A stretch of 64,000 nt of DNA, taken from NCBI RefSeq assembly GCF_041260155.1, contig NW_027248277.1, positions 6,445,910 to 6,509,909 on the forward strand. Direction: 5' to 3'. This DNA comes from Ptychodera flava (Eukaryota; Hemichordata; Enteropneusta; Ptychoderidae). Under the pieces are notes generated by a model, which was not told the DNA's origin, made no database searches, and was given only the letters and a program-made list of their open reading frames with translations. Shown one piece after another: positions 32,012-44,740 of this stretch (position 1 is its first letter; each line of letters opens with the position of its first letter). The position numbers and the translations under genes are program-made.

Positions 32012-34089
32012 GTGTGTGTGTGTGTGTGTGTGTGTGTCTGTCTGTTTACACGATAACTGAAAAACGCCTGAACGGATTCAAGTCAGATTTGGTACACAGG
32101 TACCATATGCTACTTGCAAGAACTGATTAGATTTTGGTTAGTGTGGCTTGCATATTAATGAAGTTATGCAATATCGTTTTTTTCCATACAATGGTTTCCC
32201 TATGGAGACGGTAATGACAGTGTAGACATATATCAAGAAATACTGCACAAAATTTCATGAAACTTTTTACAGATGACAATCTCAGAACATTATGATGATA
32301 CTGTGAGTGTCATGTCAATTGCCTTCTCATTTGCATATTTAATGAACTTTTGTTATTAGTGAGATAACTCTGAAATTCCTGCACCAAACTTGATGATACT
32401 TGCAACAAATATTGATCATGTATATATCTAATTATACTTAGAAGCATTGGACAGTGTCAAGTTAATAAATAGGTCATTTGCATATTTTATGAAGTTTTGT
32501 AATTAGTCATATAACTTCGATATAACTTCACCAAATGTGATGAAATCTGCTACAGATACCGATCCGACTGATATCTTACTGTAGTGTAAAGCATTCAGTC
32601 GTGTGAAATTAATTAAGGGTTCATTTGCATATTTAATGAACTTTGTAATTAGGTATATAACTCTGAAATTACTGCACCCAAGTCTTTGAAATTGGGTACA
32701 GATATTGTTTTGATAAATATCTAATTGTACTGAGAAGCATTTGGCAGTGTCAAGTTAACAAATAGGTCATTTGCATATTTTATGAAGTTTTGTAATTAGT
32801 GATATAACTCCAAAATAACTGCACCAAATGTTATGAAATCTGCTGCAGATACTGATCCGACAGATATCTAATTGTGGTGTAGAGCATTTACTTGTGTAAA
32901 GTTAATCAAGGGTTTATTTGCATATTTAATGAACTTTGTAATTAGTGATATTACTCCAAAATTACAGCGTTAAATTTGATGAAACTTGCTACAGATGTTG
33001 ATCCGATAAATATCCAATTTTACTGAGAAGCATTGAACAGTGTCAAGTTAATAATTAGCTCATTTGCATATTTCATGAAGTTTTATAAGTAGTCATATAA
33101 CTCCGAAATAACTGCATCAAATGTGATGAAAACTGCTGCATATACTGATCTGACAGATATCTAACTGTGTTGTAAAGCATTTAGTAGTGTAAAGTTAATT
33201 AAGGGTTCATTTGCATATTTAATGAACTTTGTAATTAGGTATATAACTCTGAAATTACGGCACAAAATTTTGTGAAACGTGCTACAGATATTGATTTGAT
33301 AAATATTTAATTGTGTTATGAATCATTGAACAGTGTCAAGTTAATATAGGGATTATTTGCATATTTGATGAACTTTGTAATTAGTGACATTACTCTAAAA
33401 TTACTGCATTAAATTAAATGAAACGTGCTACAAATGTTGATCTGATGGTTATCTAATTGTCCCATGAAGCATTGAACAGTGTCAAGTTAATAATTAGCTC
33501 ATTTGCATATTTCATGAAGTTTTATAAGTAGTCATATAACTCCGAAATAACTGCATCAAATGTGATGAAAACTGCTGCATATACTGATCTGAGAGATATC
33601 TAACTGTGTTGTAAAGCATTTAGTAGTGTAAAGTTAATTAAGGGTTCATTTGCATATTTAATGAACTTTGTAATTAGATATATAATCTGAAATTACGGCA
33701 CAAATTTTGTGAAACGTGCTACAGATATTGATTTGATAAATATTTAATTGTGCTATGAATCATTGAACAGTGTCAAGTTAATATAGGGATTATTTGCATA
33801 TTTAATGAACTTTGTAATTAGTGACATTACTCTAAAATTACTGCATTAAATTAAATGAAACGTGCTACAAATGTTGATCTGATGGTTATCTAATTGTCCC
33901 ATGAAGCATTGAGCAGTGTCAAGTTAATTAACAGCTCATTTGCATATTAAATAAAGTTTTGTAATTAGTGATTAAAATCTGAGAGTACTGTGCGATGTTG
34001 AAAAAACCTGCTTCATTTAGTGATAACATATATCTTATTGTTCTGTGAAGCGTACTACTATTAATGAACCTGTTGTGAAACACGTGAGC
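31915..34089. mobile_element. 2.2-kb element built of ~147-bp tandem repeats with CACGTG ends
   Basis: The left end reads GCTCACGTG then TGTAAACACGTG (two CACGTG at 31918 and 31930). The right end is CACGTGAGC (34081-34089), the inverse of the left. After a (GT)n tract (31971-32037) come about a dozen units near 147 bp, each with CATTTGCATATTTAATGAA (or close) and GTAATTAG. A three-unit higher-order repeat of about 430 bp is visible (33055-33480 against 33480-33920). No protein is encoded. It resembles non-autonomous, satellite-bearing elements known from marine invertebrates. Target duplications were not found. Confidence 0.65.
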
Positions 34090-34129
34090 ATATTCAGTTC
34101 ATATCTGGTTCATTTTAGTGCTGGCCACG

Positions 34130-34735
34130 GAGGTTTCAGTACACCGGTGTTACGGCCCATCAATAAAATTAACCCAGCTGTTCTGTACTTTATTTACGTC
34201 AGAAAAAAAACCCCGAAAAACTAGCGATTATCTAAAAGACGGCAAATGGAATAGGATAGAAACATATTTGTTTTATTGCTGTTTTAGTCACCGCAGTCCG
34301 AATAAAACGTTTAGCATACAATTACGTGTACATTTTCAGTCATCACAGGTGTAGGTTTTGACATTATATTAAAAGCATAATAGAAAACTAGCAGCTGAGA
34401 TGCTGATTTCAGAGGGGCTTTATGTTTGTTTTAAAGTAAGGAAATGAAAGAGCTTAATGTCAACGCCAAAAAATCCCAACCCTTCGAAGGGCAAGACCGG
34501 GATTATTAAAGATATGTATGCAGTCTCTAGTTTGGAGGTGTGGTGACGCAATACGAGTACATTTCATATTAAAATATGCTTTTCTGCCGCTTTGCGGTGA
34601 AAGTAAATACAAAATATTCGGGTAAGCTGTGCAGTAATAGTGTCGTGCCAAGCCGGCAATTAGTTAACGAAAACAATAGAGCATAAATCTGGTCTCTCTG
34701 TATATTTTGCCAATTTCGCCAACATAATGACCAAT
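34130..34735. repeat. Dispersed repeat families B and C, copy 2
   Basis: 34130-34260 resembles family B (GGCCCATCAA, GATTATCTAAAAGAC...TAGAAACAT) and 34345-34735 matches 17745-18145 (family C). Confidence 0.7.
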
Positions 34736-34970
34736 TGCCTTAATACATAAGTCTACCGCTTAACATGTTAAGACAGGAGAAATGTTTTCAATCATCAAAA
34801 ATACAACAATGATATTAAAGCTCATTTTTGTTTCTTTCAATGTGTTTGCCAGAAAACAATAGCACACAGTAAAATTTGCAGAGTCGTGTTTTCTCTCAGT
34901 TATCGTTTGGGACATTCCAAAATTAGCAGCAAAGTCGATAAATCAAAGTCGATTTTTTTCCGTTCTCCAC

Positions 34971-34972
<2 letters not shown>

Positions 34973-35060
<88 letters not shown>
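34973..35060. repeat. (AT)n microsatellite
   Basis: About 44 AT units. Confidence 0.95.
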
Positions 35061-35062
<2 letters not shown>

Positions 35063-36100
35063 ATTGTAAAAGGGGTCATATCCCCAATGTCAGTGAATTT
35101 TATTACCCTACGTGGCAGCCAGACCATATAACTTAATGCGAGGGGCTGATGAAAGCTTTTTAAGCGAACAAATTAAACAAAGAACAGTCAATTCAAGGTT
35201 TTTCCCCATTTGGAGAGCGTTTATAATAATGTTTAGTACTTCACTACAACAGTAGGACTAAATCATGGGATTGATTGAAACGTAAAAATCGTGTGTTTCC
35301 GTTTCTTGGAAACTATGTCAACCCCTCAAGACAATTAAAGTGTCTGCCAGTCACACTTTTTCAACACAGGGCCCAACGGGCCCCGTGTTGCAACCCTTTC
35401 AAACACATCGACGAATGCATACACTATTTTATAGCCACGCAGTCAGCTTATTACTGAGAAAATTGTGTTCTGAGACCATCACAGAAAGGAACTTTGAAAG
35501 CCGTACGCTTTAAGTAAACGTAGTACACCATCGTGTCTTAAAAACCATTCATGATGTTAACCTTCTTGGCAAGGATTAAATATTTCATAGTTGTTATCCC
35601 CGTGCGCTTATCATATTTTCGTTACTGGTTTGTGTAAATGAACGGTAGCTTAAGAAAACAACGCACTTAAAATAAAAAAATACTTTCCAACGAGTATCGT
35701 ATTTGCTGTAGCAGATTTCTCTAACAGTGCTGAGACTTCGAGGCACACTATGGCCTGTCAGAGTTACCGCGTGAATTGGTAACACTCATGCACTTCCCCT
35801 GTGGTGTATGACAGTTATCAGATCGTCTGATTTTTCGCTAATTTATGGCAATACTCAGCGTAATTTCGCTGACTTGTCATCACGTAAATCGGCCAACAGC
35901 TGTTCTACTCAGAAGAGCAGATGGCAATGACGCGCAGAACGCCCATGGTATGAAAAGTGTCTGTCGTATTACACACAATTTCAATGGGTATGTTTCTGTT
36001 CGGTATAAATCATTTACTTGTGTACTTGCACGTAAAGTGAGTGTCCATTGACAACAAGGTTATAAATGCACTTATGGTGGTACTAAAGTTTTAGACAGTT
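35061..36100. other. Non-coding stretch with a hammerhead-like motif
   Basis: At 35146 CTGATGA is followed by AAGCTTTTTAAGC and GAAC, close to a hammerhead core but with GAAC for GAAA. Otherwise nothing is supported. Confidence 0.35.
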
Positions 36101-36104
36101 ACTC

Positions 36105-36470
36105 TTTAAGTTCACTTTGCAGTTTTATGCAAATATGTCTCACCTCTGTACTGTCATTAGTTCCAGTCAAATTGAAATTTGATTCATATTTAAACACGAT
36201 AAATGACGGGTTCAGAAATATATTCTCTAAACAATAGGATAATGCCAAATTATACAGACACATGATTATTGATACTGTCTTTATGGTATATTACTAAATA
36301 TGGCTCCCTGTAAGCTACTCTTAATGTTCTTGTTTTTGTACGGTCGAGTGTTAGAAGTTTACATGTGTATTCAGACATTGTCGATTTCATCCAGTGTACA
36401 TGACATAACCTTGAAAATCCATTATTGAGATTTCGTCTTTTAGTACATCGCTCTATTCCATTCATTCATT
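36105..36470. repeat. Dispersed repeat family B, copy 3, with extension
   Basis: GCAGTTTTATGCAAATAT and following text match 9440-9600. The extension (TCAGACATTGTCGATTTC) matches 10525-10545. A (CATT)n tract ends it. Confidence 0.6.
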
Positions 36471-37674
36471 CATTCATTCTGAATTGTTTCTCATTGTTTG
36501 TAGGTACATAATGGCTTGTCAAGTCTGCAACTATTCTATTATAATAGTTGTTGCATTGCATTGAAGAAATCTTTTAAATGTACAGAAATACTGGTGGAGG
36601 GGGAAAGGAGGGATGGGGTTTGTGCATTGTAATGTCGAAAGGGCAAAACGGAACAGTGAACTCAAATAAACTGTTCACACTTTTATTGAAGCCAACATTT
36701 GTGTAGTACAGCTGTTAAGCAAAATACTACGTACAGAGTCGCTGTTTTGGGAAATCGTACCATTTTAGTGTCGGATATGCACGCCATGAAATGAAATAAA
36801 TGTCCGATATTATTTCGCTAGACCTACAAGAACGGACACATTTGTAACATGGTTGTGAGGAGTGGTATTTACAAATTTATGGAAATGCTGTAGATTTCCT
36901 CACGCCTTCCTCTCCGTCCGGAGAGCTTGCGAATGCAACTTAGCCCAATAGTCAATGTTAATCGGAACAAGGCAAGGATGTGCAAGTCCACTGAGCCTTT
37001 GTGTCGTCAGCACCGCTCAGCTCCACAAGTGCGCCCTCAAACAAATCGCTTGCCGAATATATAACGAAGGTTCACTTCCAATGCAAGAGTTTATTAGCAC
37101 AGTTATGAAAACCCAGCTGGCCCATACTCACATCTGACTTTGGAATATGCGAATCTTACCGAGGAACAAATAAGAATAATAATACGATTTTTGCAACTTT
37201 CGAAATCAAGTTATCAGAAACTGTAGCGCATCCAGAATGTGTAAGGCCTTATTTTAGGGTTGAAAAGGTTATGTGGTGAATATGGTGAAAACAAATATGT
37301 ACTGATCAATCAAGGTGGATCTCAGTCTTGATGTTAAAATATCCTAGTCATGTCATACATCGAACTACATGACGACTTGAACGAAATCTCATCATACAAA
37401 ACCGCTCTGTCATTTAAGAGTATCTATAAGCGACACGTACACGGCATGCATTTGTAGAACCATTTAAAATGAACCTTAGTTACGTAACACAGTACCTATT
37501 TTCGTTGAGTTTCTGAATTACAATAGTCTCGTTCAACAGTCAGTGCAAGGTCCTATGTACAGTAAGGTTGCTGACCCGGCACGTCCATGCAATGATCTAC
37601 GCAACAGCCTACCACTACAATGACAGTCTGCTGAAGCTTATTAATAACATTTATTTCGTGTTTATTATAATTGA
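36471..37674. other. Non-coding stretch
   Basis: A plus-strand frame at 36955-37137 begins with GTRQGC, reminiscent of an RT motif, but nothing further agrees. No gene is supported. Confidence 0.45.
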
Positions 37675-38050
37675 ATAGTCGACAATGGCCATAATAGGTT
37701 CATAAATTCCATCGTGGTCACTTTCAGAGCTCATTGTGTGCGAACAAAGAGAGACCACAAGTATCCTAAACAAGCATTTTAGCCATAGAATTGATCTAAA
37801 GATTGCTGTTAACAAGTTGGCAATGATCATTATCCTTCAACAATGCATTGTTTATTTTTAAAGGCACCAGATTATTTAAATTTTGATCATCTTAATTGCT
37901 GATAAAGTTTCTTGAGTTTCTAGCCACAGAAGGGAGATGTTTTCAGCAATTCACTAAACCCAAACGTGGTTCCTTCCATCAACGTTTCTATACCGGGTCT
38001 TTCATGTCATCATAGACATACAACACTGCTACGGTGTTGAGAAAAATTTT
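37675..38050. repeat. Paralogous 3' flank of the esterase unit, outer part (copy 1)
   Basis: Matches 61670-62045 in the same orientation: GTCGACAATG, GATTGCTGTTAACAA, CAGATTATTTAAATT, TGATCATC, TTCAGCAATTC. It is therefore part of the duplicated esterase unit, about 1.7 kb past the last exon. Confidence 0.7.
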
Positions 38051-38489
38051 ACTCATCTTTGAATTCAAAAACCAGATAATCTTTGAATTCAAAAACCAGA
38101 TGATAATGAACATTTAGGTACATGTTAATATTTTAAATCGTAATTTGAACTTATTTAGCAGATTCGTGATCCATAGAGAAACGCAGCAAAATTATTTACC
38201 TAAGTGAATAATTTATATCAAGTCGTGTGCACTGTAATCTGCTTAGGGACAATTAAATGCCATGTTGGGAGCGAGTGTTGATTTGTATTAGTTGATTATT
38301 CTGTTCTTGATTTTGGTGAAAGGGGTCTCGATGTTTTGGTAAAGCTCAATGGGTGGATCGTTGTGATTTTTTTGTATTGTAAAAAAGCAGCCAATAATCG
38401 TATACAATTTGCCATACAAGTCACGAATCGCACAAGTGTTGCGTAGCGTGAAAATATTTTGTAAAAACTAATGAGAAAAAACCACTCAA

Positions 38490-38570
38490 CTATCGTTAGC
38501 TCAGTTGGTAGAACATACGAAATGAATTAGGGGAACTCGGGTTCAACTCCTAAATTGGTCATTTTTTCAA
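38490..38570 (+). tRNA. tRNA-like pseudogene or SINE head
   Basis: TAGCTCAGTTGG (38497-38508) and GGGTTCAACTCC (38539-38550) are good box A and box B sequences at tRNA spacing. The acceptor strands do not pair and no clear anticodon loop forms, so it is not a functional tRNA. Confidence 0.45.
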
Positions 38571-38634
38571 CCCCCCCCAATTTGCAATGTAGAGACAATC
38601 ACATGTATTTGTGTTATTTTTCTCGTTAGTTTTA

Positions 38635-38718
<84 letters not shown>

Positions 38719-38760
38719 ATATTTATATATAATATATATATTTACATACATACGTACATA
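38635..38760. repeat. (TA)n microsatellite with decayed right end
   Basis: Long TA tract grading into TATATTTATATA and CATACG(T)ACATA units. Confidence 0.9.
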
Positions 38761-38879
38761 CACTGTGTACATACATATTATATATATATACATATAGACA
38801 TAGACTATTCATATATAATAGACGTAGACTATATACATATATCATAGACATTTGGATGTTGCAGAATTGAAAGTCTTTA

Positions 38880-39700
38880 TTTAAAGTTTGGTTACCATAG
38901 TGGAATTCATCTATACGGTTAGCCTATTGTATGAGTACGGACCGAGTTCAAGAAATGAAATTACGTTATCATCCTGTTTTGCGAATACATCAATTGCACC
39001 AGACATAAAATTGACTTAAGGCAACGGCAGTGACTAACGTGTCGGAAGCAAATATGTATGTTTATAAACGCACGTTCTGCGTGTTTTATAAACGTATATA
39101 CTTACAACAATGTGAAATATGCTGTATTAAAATACCTAGTACAAAAATACATAATATAGGAAATGAACTTGTTTTTATGTTGAGTTATTCATTATGTATA
39201 TATTTATACAGCTGAGTGTCACCTTTAAATTGTGTTTTGTGCAAATAAGCCTGCTATACAAGCAATGGAATGGTAACTTTAACCCTCATTACTGTCTTTC
39301 GCAAATAATCCTGGCAAAGACAAATTCAAAGCGAATGTTGAATTATTCATTACAAAGAAGGATATAAAGCTCGCCGCCACATCGAAAATATTGAATTTCA
39401 TTATTGCATGCAAATCTTCAAATCGTATTATTACTGATTGCTCGATATCAACGACTTCTTTATACGTGATGTTATTATCTGACCAGCACAACTGTTGACA
39501 TCTAAACACTGATAAAAATCTGAGAACAAGGAGGATGTAAAATAAGTCTCCATGTTGAATGATCACACAATTTCTCCAACCAAGAAAAAATTTCCCTCTA
39601 ATCCTATGAGTGCACCGTAAACGATCAGCTAAAAATATTTTCTTTTGAGAATCAATCGGTCAATATCGGACGTATTCCAACCACTGTGTATTGCTCGGAG
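38880..39700. repeat. Paralogous 3' flank of the esterase pseudogene
   Basis: Related to 46490-47109 and 63490-63829: ATGAGTACGGA(C/T)CGA near 38930 and 46493, and AATGTTGAGTTATT near 39337, 46972 and 63651. Confidence 0.65.
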
Positions 39701-42699
39701 TTAGTGTTCAATGCTGGCGCTTTCTGTAAACTTTCCTGTCCCATCTTCATCAGCAAAACACTTCATTGCAGGATCTACAAATGGAACACGAAGAACAAGA
39801 GTTGAGATATTTTCTTGTGACTGAGCGTACGCACAACAATGAAGTGCAGCAAAGACTATACCAAGCAATTATTAGAAAGAGAGAGAAATGTGTTAAAAGG
39901 AAAATTTGAGAGATTTACTAGACGTAATTTATTATCTAAAAGTGTTATCTTGATTAGCCAAGAATAAAAATCTTAATTGGAAGTTTAGGATTAGACATTT
40001 TGTCAAAATTTACCGGTTTTTCAGATTAAAACAAACTACCCAGGCCTTGTGTTAACTCTAGGGGGGTGGGATTTTTTTTTAATTTCACACAAAAAAGAAA
40101 GTGAAAATGCCCTTTATTGCAAAGAATACAGAACAATTTCATAGAAACAAAAGATCAAAGAAAAGTATTATTGAAATTTAAGTGTCCCAAGTACATATTA
40201 CCAAAGTAGCAATTGTTAATGGTATCTAAATCAGAAGTGAACTGATGGCATTAACATCTCCTGGTTATTTTAAGGGACCAATAGCTGTAATTTTTGCCGA
40301 TTTTAGCACTATGTATTCTGTTTGATGTCAAATACATTTCCTTTTCTTCTTCAAAAGCATTTGAGATACACTGTGTTCATCTTGTCAACTCAGTCTATAC
40401 ATGTGTAGACTGTGTTTTATATGTTTAGAAGCGAATTCTTGTCCCAATTAGAGTTAATTGTAAACAACAACAATGTCGTTTTCACGTAGAGAGTCTTGTT
40501 TGCTAAATATAGTGAATTGGCGAGTTGAACAATAACTTGTCGTCGACATACAAAACAAAAATATTGACAAAATTACAAAGCTAAATCACACAGGTATTAT
40601 TTACCAGTATTTTTCATCAGCTTAGGAATGAAGTTATTCCAGAAGGCACACTCTTTGGCTTTTAATGCTCGTTTGTTTGACATCGTCAGTGCAATTTCTT
40701 TATATTCTAATCCGGGTACTTTGAACAGCGGCCAATCATGTCATACCTCTTCTTCAGAAAAAGTTGCATCGTCTCTTGGAAGGTTTGAATTGCTGAAAAT
40801 GTACAAAGATATGTGTCTATTATAAAACTCTCTCATGGAAGGAATATTTAAATTTCATTAAATTTAAGCTGTATGAACACAAATCGCATAGCATGAAAGT
40901 TCTTGGGACAAATAGAGAGGTAATTGGATTTAAAAATACATATTAGACGATTAGATATTTTGAGGTTATTACCTAATATCACCTTTTCCCGTACTAGTGA
41001 AATTGATGGATTTGTAAATGAAATCAGTAAAACTATAACGGCAACAGTGGACGAGTTTTGGCATAAGCTTGCTTCGGAAATTGATCGAATTGATGCTAAA
41101 ATTCATAAAAAGGGATTTTTTACATGTCATACTCTGACAGTACGGGCCTAACCACTCTTGTACTCCATACACTTCTTTTACTGTGACCAATAGAGGGCAA
41201 TATAAACGAAGGGTAGGCTTATATAAAAAACATGTTGCATGACTAATTAGTGTAATCTTTAATTTTATCAAACCTACGTTGTAACTCCTTTGAGTTATCG
41301 TGTGACTGTGTCATTTATTTTTACGCACCTCATACTTCACTCCATTTGACCTTAAGGATGACAAGAGGGTCCACTAAGTTTAGATACAGTAAGTTCATTC
41401 ACAGAAGTTGGGATGTATCCGGTTTGGGTCGTAAGAAGTCACGCTTGAGAACAAAACTGTATAGCTTATAGACTGGTACAAGATGGATTAGCCTTAGTAG
41501 GCAAAATACGTGATATACTACAATATAGATACATACTTATTCTGTATATTTGTCAGATATGTTATGTATACATGCATGTATGTATACATGTATGTATGTA
41601 TACTCATAAAGTGCTCAAGTACAGTGTACGTTTTGGTCCGCAAAAATCTGCGTTACGTATATCGTTGCGCATGAATTTATATTACATATATTAACGCATT
41701 GATATGGCTCCATATACAAAGATAAACCTTACGTATACCCCTAATGTTGGCGTTCCATATACATCCATACATATAAACATTCTGAACGTATATAAAGCAT
41801 TTTACCGAGAATATGTTAGCATAATTGATATTATCGTAAAATATTGATTTGCTCCAACCTACTCAGTTTTGGCAAAGTAGTCCAATATTTCATCACCTTT
41901 AATGTCATATCAACCACTTCTTTAGATGCAGTCAAGTCCATCCCATCCGAGAAATGCCAACCAAAAACGAATGGTATGTCCTCTGCGTGCGCAGCTTTCA
42001 TCCACTTAAAATGCCAGAATGACTTGCTTAGCACATTCTTCATATGGTACCTGTACACATTGAAACCGGCCTTAGCATATGCACGAGCTAATGCGTCTGC
42101 TTCGCAATGAATTTAAAGTCACCGAGCTGTTGCTGAGGGCGTCAGCGTAATTAAGGTCTTCCAGATCGGCATCATCCCAGTTGATGTACATAATTTGATT
42201 GCGTCCTTCACAGCCTGGTTGGTTTCATTCGAGTAAGGAAGGAGATTGCTCATCAAAGCCTCATATACGGTTTTGTTCATTGTTCGCTTGGCCTCGTTCC
42301 ACATGTCAGGCATTGCTAATGCAATGAAATACATCCCTTCGTCTGCCAAGTTACCCAACATCAGATCTAAACCCGACTTTGTGAAAGCCATCTTTTCAAA
42401 AATACGCGATGGATTCTCAGTCAAGAAATAACCATCGGCCACTGGAGGAAACACAATATTAGGAAGTGTTTGGCCGATTATGTTTTCAAGAGTTTCTTGT
42501 GAAGAGTAAAATTTTTATTGATGACATATTGGATATAGGTTGTAGGACTTACCAAAGAAACATTCAAATATTAGTCCATCCAAACGAAAGGAAGGTGAAC
42601 AGAAACAATTAAAAGGTTTACGATGAAGGGATCGGTAAATACAAAGAACGATGGCCAGAAGGACGGAGACACAGACATACAAACTTCCAGACAGACGAA

Positions 42700-42790
42700 C
42701 ATGTTGATAGATAGATAGACAGATAGATAGACAGATATTCAGACAGACAGATAGACACATGGGTTGGTGTTGGTTGGATGGGTGGTTAGG
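42700..42790. repeat. Degenerate (GATA)/(GACA) and (GGTA) microsatellite
   Basis: GATAGATAGACAGATAGATA-type repeats, then GGTTGG and TAGGTAGC repeats. They lie between pseudogene exons 1 and 6. The matching place in the intact gene (50788-51121) also has GATA/GGTA repeats. Confidence 0.85.
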
Positions 42791-42989
42791 TAGCTAGGTA
42801 GGTAATTTAAATAGTGTTTCAGTCCAATATTGAAAGAATTTTGATCGATAAGATGGACAAGCTGAAGTGTAAATATGTTGCTTGATTTAGACGAGTAGAT
42901 GGATGGATGTACGAATTGATTGATCGATAAGTGGTGAAGAGTTGAAGGTGAATGAAATGCTGATCGACACATTGTACTGTAAATGGCGT

Positions 42990-43315
42990 TTCTGATGCTT
43001 TCCCTGGTAACTTTGTGGAGGGTTAAAGTTACAATTAAAAAACACATATTCGTATTCATCTCTAAACACCGGCTCAAGCAGCAATGGTTTTGGCCACTTA
43101 ACTCTGAGACATGTGATTGCTCCATAAAGAAGGAGAACTTCGTTCCCATGGAGGTTTTTGTTGGCTAACTTTTCCCGTGACAGATACCCCTCTTCAGTAA
43201 GCAAATCAAGTATTAATTCAAACTCTTTCTGTCTTAGCTTGTCTCGCCCTGGGGCCACTATGTCATATAAAGAATAAATTTTGACCCGTTTTTGAGGAGT
43301 GTAGCTCGGCGACAT
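42990..43315 (-). CDS. Unidentified open frame between pseudogene exons
   Basis: A minus-strand frame (start at 43315) reads YSLYDIVAPGRDKLRQKEFE, LILDLLTEEGYLSREKL, NEVLLLYGAI: non-repetitive, helix-rich text that looks like a real domain fragment. It occupies the place of the missing esterase exons 2-5 but resembles no esterase segment. It may be an exon of another gene moved in by the deletion or by insertion. Not identified. Confidence 0.3.
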
Positions 43316-43894
43316 TGGTTTGCACGTTGACCTTTGGATTTTTTTATTGCTTTGGAAAAAGAATGGTTAAAAGTTTCATTGACAAAGTTTGACCAAAAGT
43401 TTGTCTTTCTCTTATTCTTCTCAAGAATTTTCTCGTACTCAGGTGTGTGCACCAAACATGTTAATTTGTCTCGAGAAAAGTCGATTGTTTTATATTTTGT
43501 GTTAGATTTTGAAAACATCCAAGTAAATAACATTAAAACACACTCACTTGGTGTGTCACAGGTACGTATACGTTCAGGAAGAGACAATCAATTCTTCAAG
43601 GGGGTCAAGATATTGAATACAGGCCGACCCAATGTTTGTTGCCGGATACACCCAATCCCAGCCCAATTTCGATTGAGGTGGACGAAATCTCAGGTCACCG
43701 TCTGGTGATTCAGCGTAGGGTATCCCTTCATAAATGTGAATGGTTCGATTGATGTTTACGTCCGGGAGCCAAAATATCTCGGACTTGCCGAAGAGTTTGC
43801 CCGAAGCGATTTCAACCATCGAATCGTCAGCCAAAACGAAACACAGGACAACAAAGAAGACAGAAACACAGCAGTGCACCCTGTTGGAAGCCAT

Positions 43895-44480
43895 GTTTTT
43901 GTCTCCTTAATATACCATGTCTGTCCTTTGTCCCTTATATAAGGTCAGGAAAAGGTTACAGCAGTCTCAGTGCTCGTGTATACAAGAGCCGTCCACTCAT
44001 ACGTGATTCGTAATTCATGGCCCTCTCGTGCAGTGCGATTCCGTTCATGCATGCGCGAAACTTTCATTCATATATATACCAAACAGCGAAAACAGTCTTT
44101 TCTTCTGGACCTGCAAGATGACAAAATCATTGCGTCTGCCCATTGGGTATTTATTAGCTTTCTCGTCAAAGATGTCTCGTCAAGATGCCTATACCTAACC
44201 CTAGGTGAATCCATTCTTTGTAGTTGGGTGTCAGTGTGGTTTTAATCCTTAATGAAAAGTCATAAGACTACGGTAAGTGTACAGTAAGCAATTTCAAAGT
44301 GTTTTTTGTTTAGCTCAGGTTCCGGGAACTGCCATATGGAGGATATATACATCATCATGTACTGTAGTTTTTGAACGCCCTCTTTCGTTCGCCTCATGTA
44401 GATGTTTGAATAGGCTCATTTCGATAAAATATAGACTAATGACGCTTTTTTGCCTTCAAGCACGACTTGGTTATAAAAAA
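43895..44480 (-). promoter_or_regulatory. Upstream region of the esterase pseudogene, conserved with the intact copy
   Basis: Collinear with 58949-59460: GAAAACAG(T)CTTTT, CTGGACCTGCAA, TCATTGCGTCTGCCCATT, and GCCCTCTTTCGTT. The conserved 500-bp stretch probably includes the promoter, but no TATA box or start site can be assigned. Confidence 0.45.
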
Positions 44481-44639
44481 CATATATTTTTCATCAGTAT
44501 TTTGGTTAGTATGTAGACCTCTGCTCCATACCCCGATTTTCGGAAAAAAAATTGCAGAGGTTGAACGTCGTAATTTGAAATCTTAGGTCTACACATTCGG
44601 GCTGATGTGCAGTGTCTCGAAAGCTGTTATCCGATTGGC

Positions 44640-44740
44640 TGGCTGACTGAATTGTACACTATAGACTCCCCGAGTAGCTGTGGCTGTCTGACTGAATTGT
44701 ACACTATAGACTCCCCGAGTAGCTGTGAATTTTGACAATC
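44640..44740. repeat. 45-bp tandem duplication
   Basis: CTGACTGAATTGTACACTAT and following ACTCCCCGAGTAGCTGTG recur exactly 45 bp apart (44643 and 44688). Confidence 0.9.

Larger units (their letters stand above)
39701..43894 (-). pseudogene. Type-B carboxylesterase / cholinesterase-like pseudogene (left copy)
   Basis: Minus-strand remnants collinear with the intact paralogue: exon 1 (43894-43548, signal peptide MASNRVHCCVSVFFVVLCFV, VEIASGKLFGKSEIFW), exon 6 (42495-41863, FPPVADGYFLTENPSR, GNLADEGMYF), exon 7 (40792-40605) and exon 8 (39855-39701). Exons 2-5, coding for HGG and GXSXG, are missing: only ~1 kb separates exons 1 and 6. Exon 1 has a ~19-bp deletion before the LFLNVY segment. 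The exon 6 acceptor is altered from CAG|G to CAA|G. Exon 6 has a one-base loss at KLCTSTG plus a further deletion, and exon 7 has an in-frame TGA after EEEV. It cannot make an enzyme. Exon 8 is still open. Confidence 0.85.

Noticed and set aside
36955-37137. Frame starting MLIGTRQGCASPL, like the GTRQGC reverse-transcriptase motif
   Set aside because: No other RT motif follows and the motif is not continued by the usual PLSP text; probably chance or too decayed.
38490-38570. Functional tRNA gene
   Set aside because: Boxes A and B are present, but acceptor and anticodon stems do not form.
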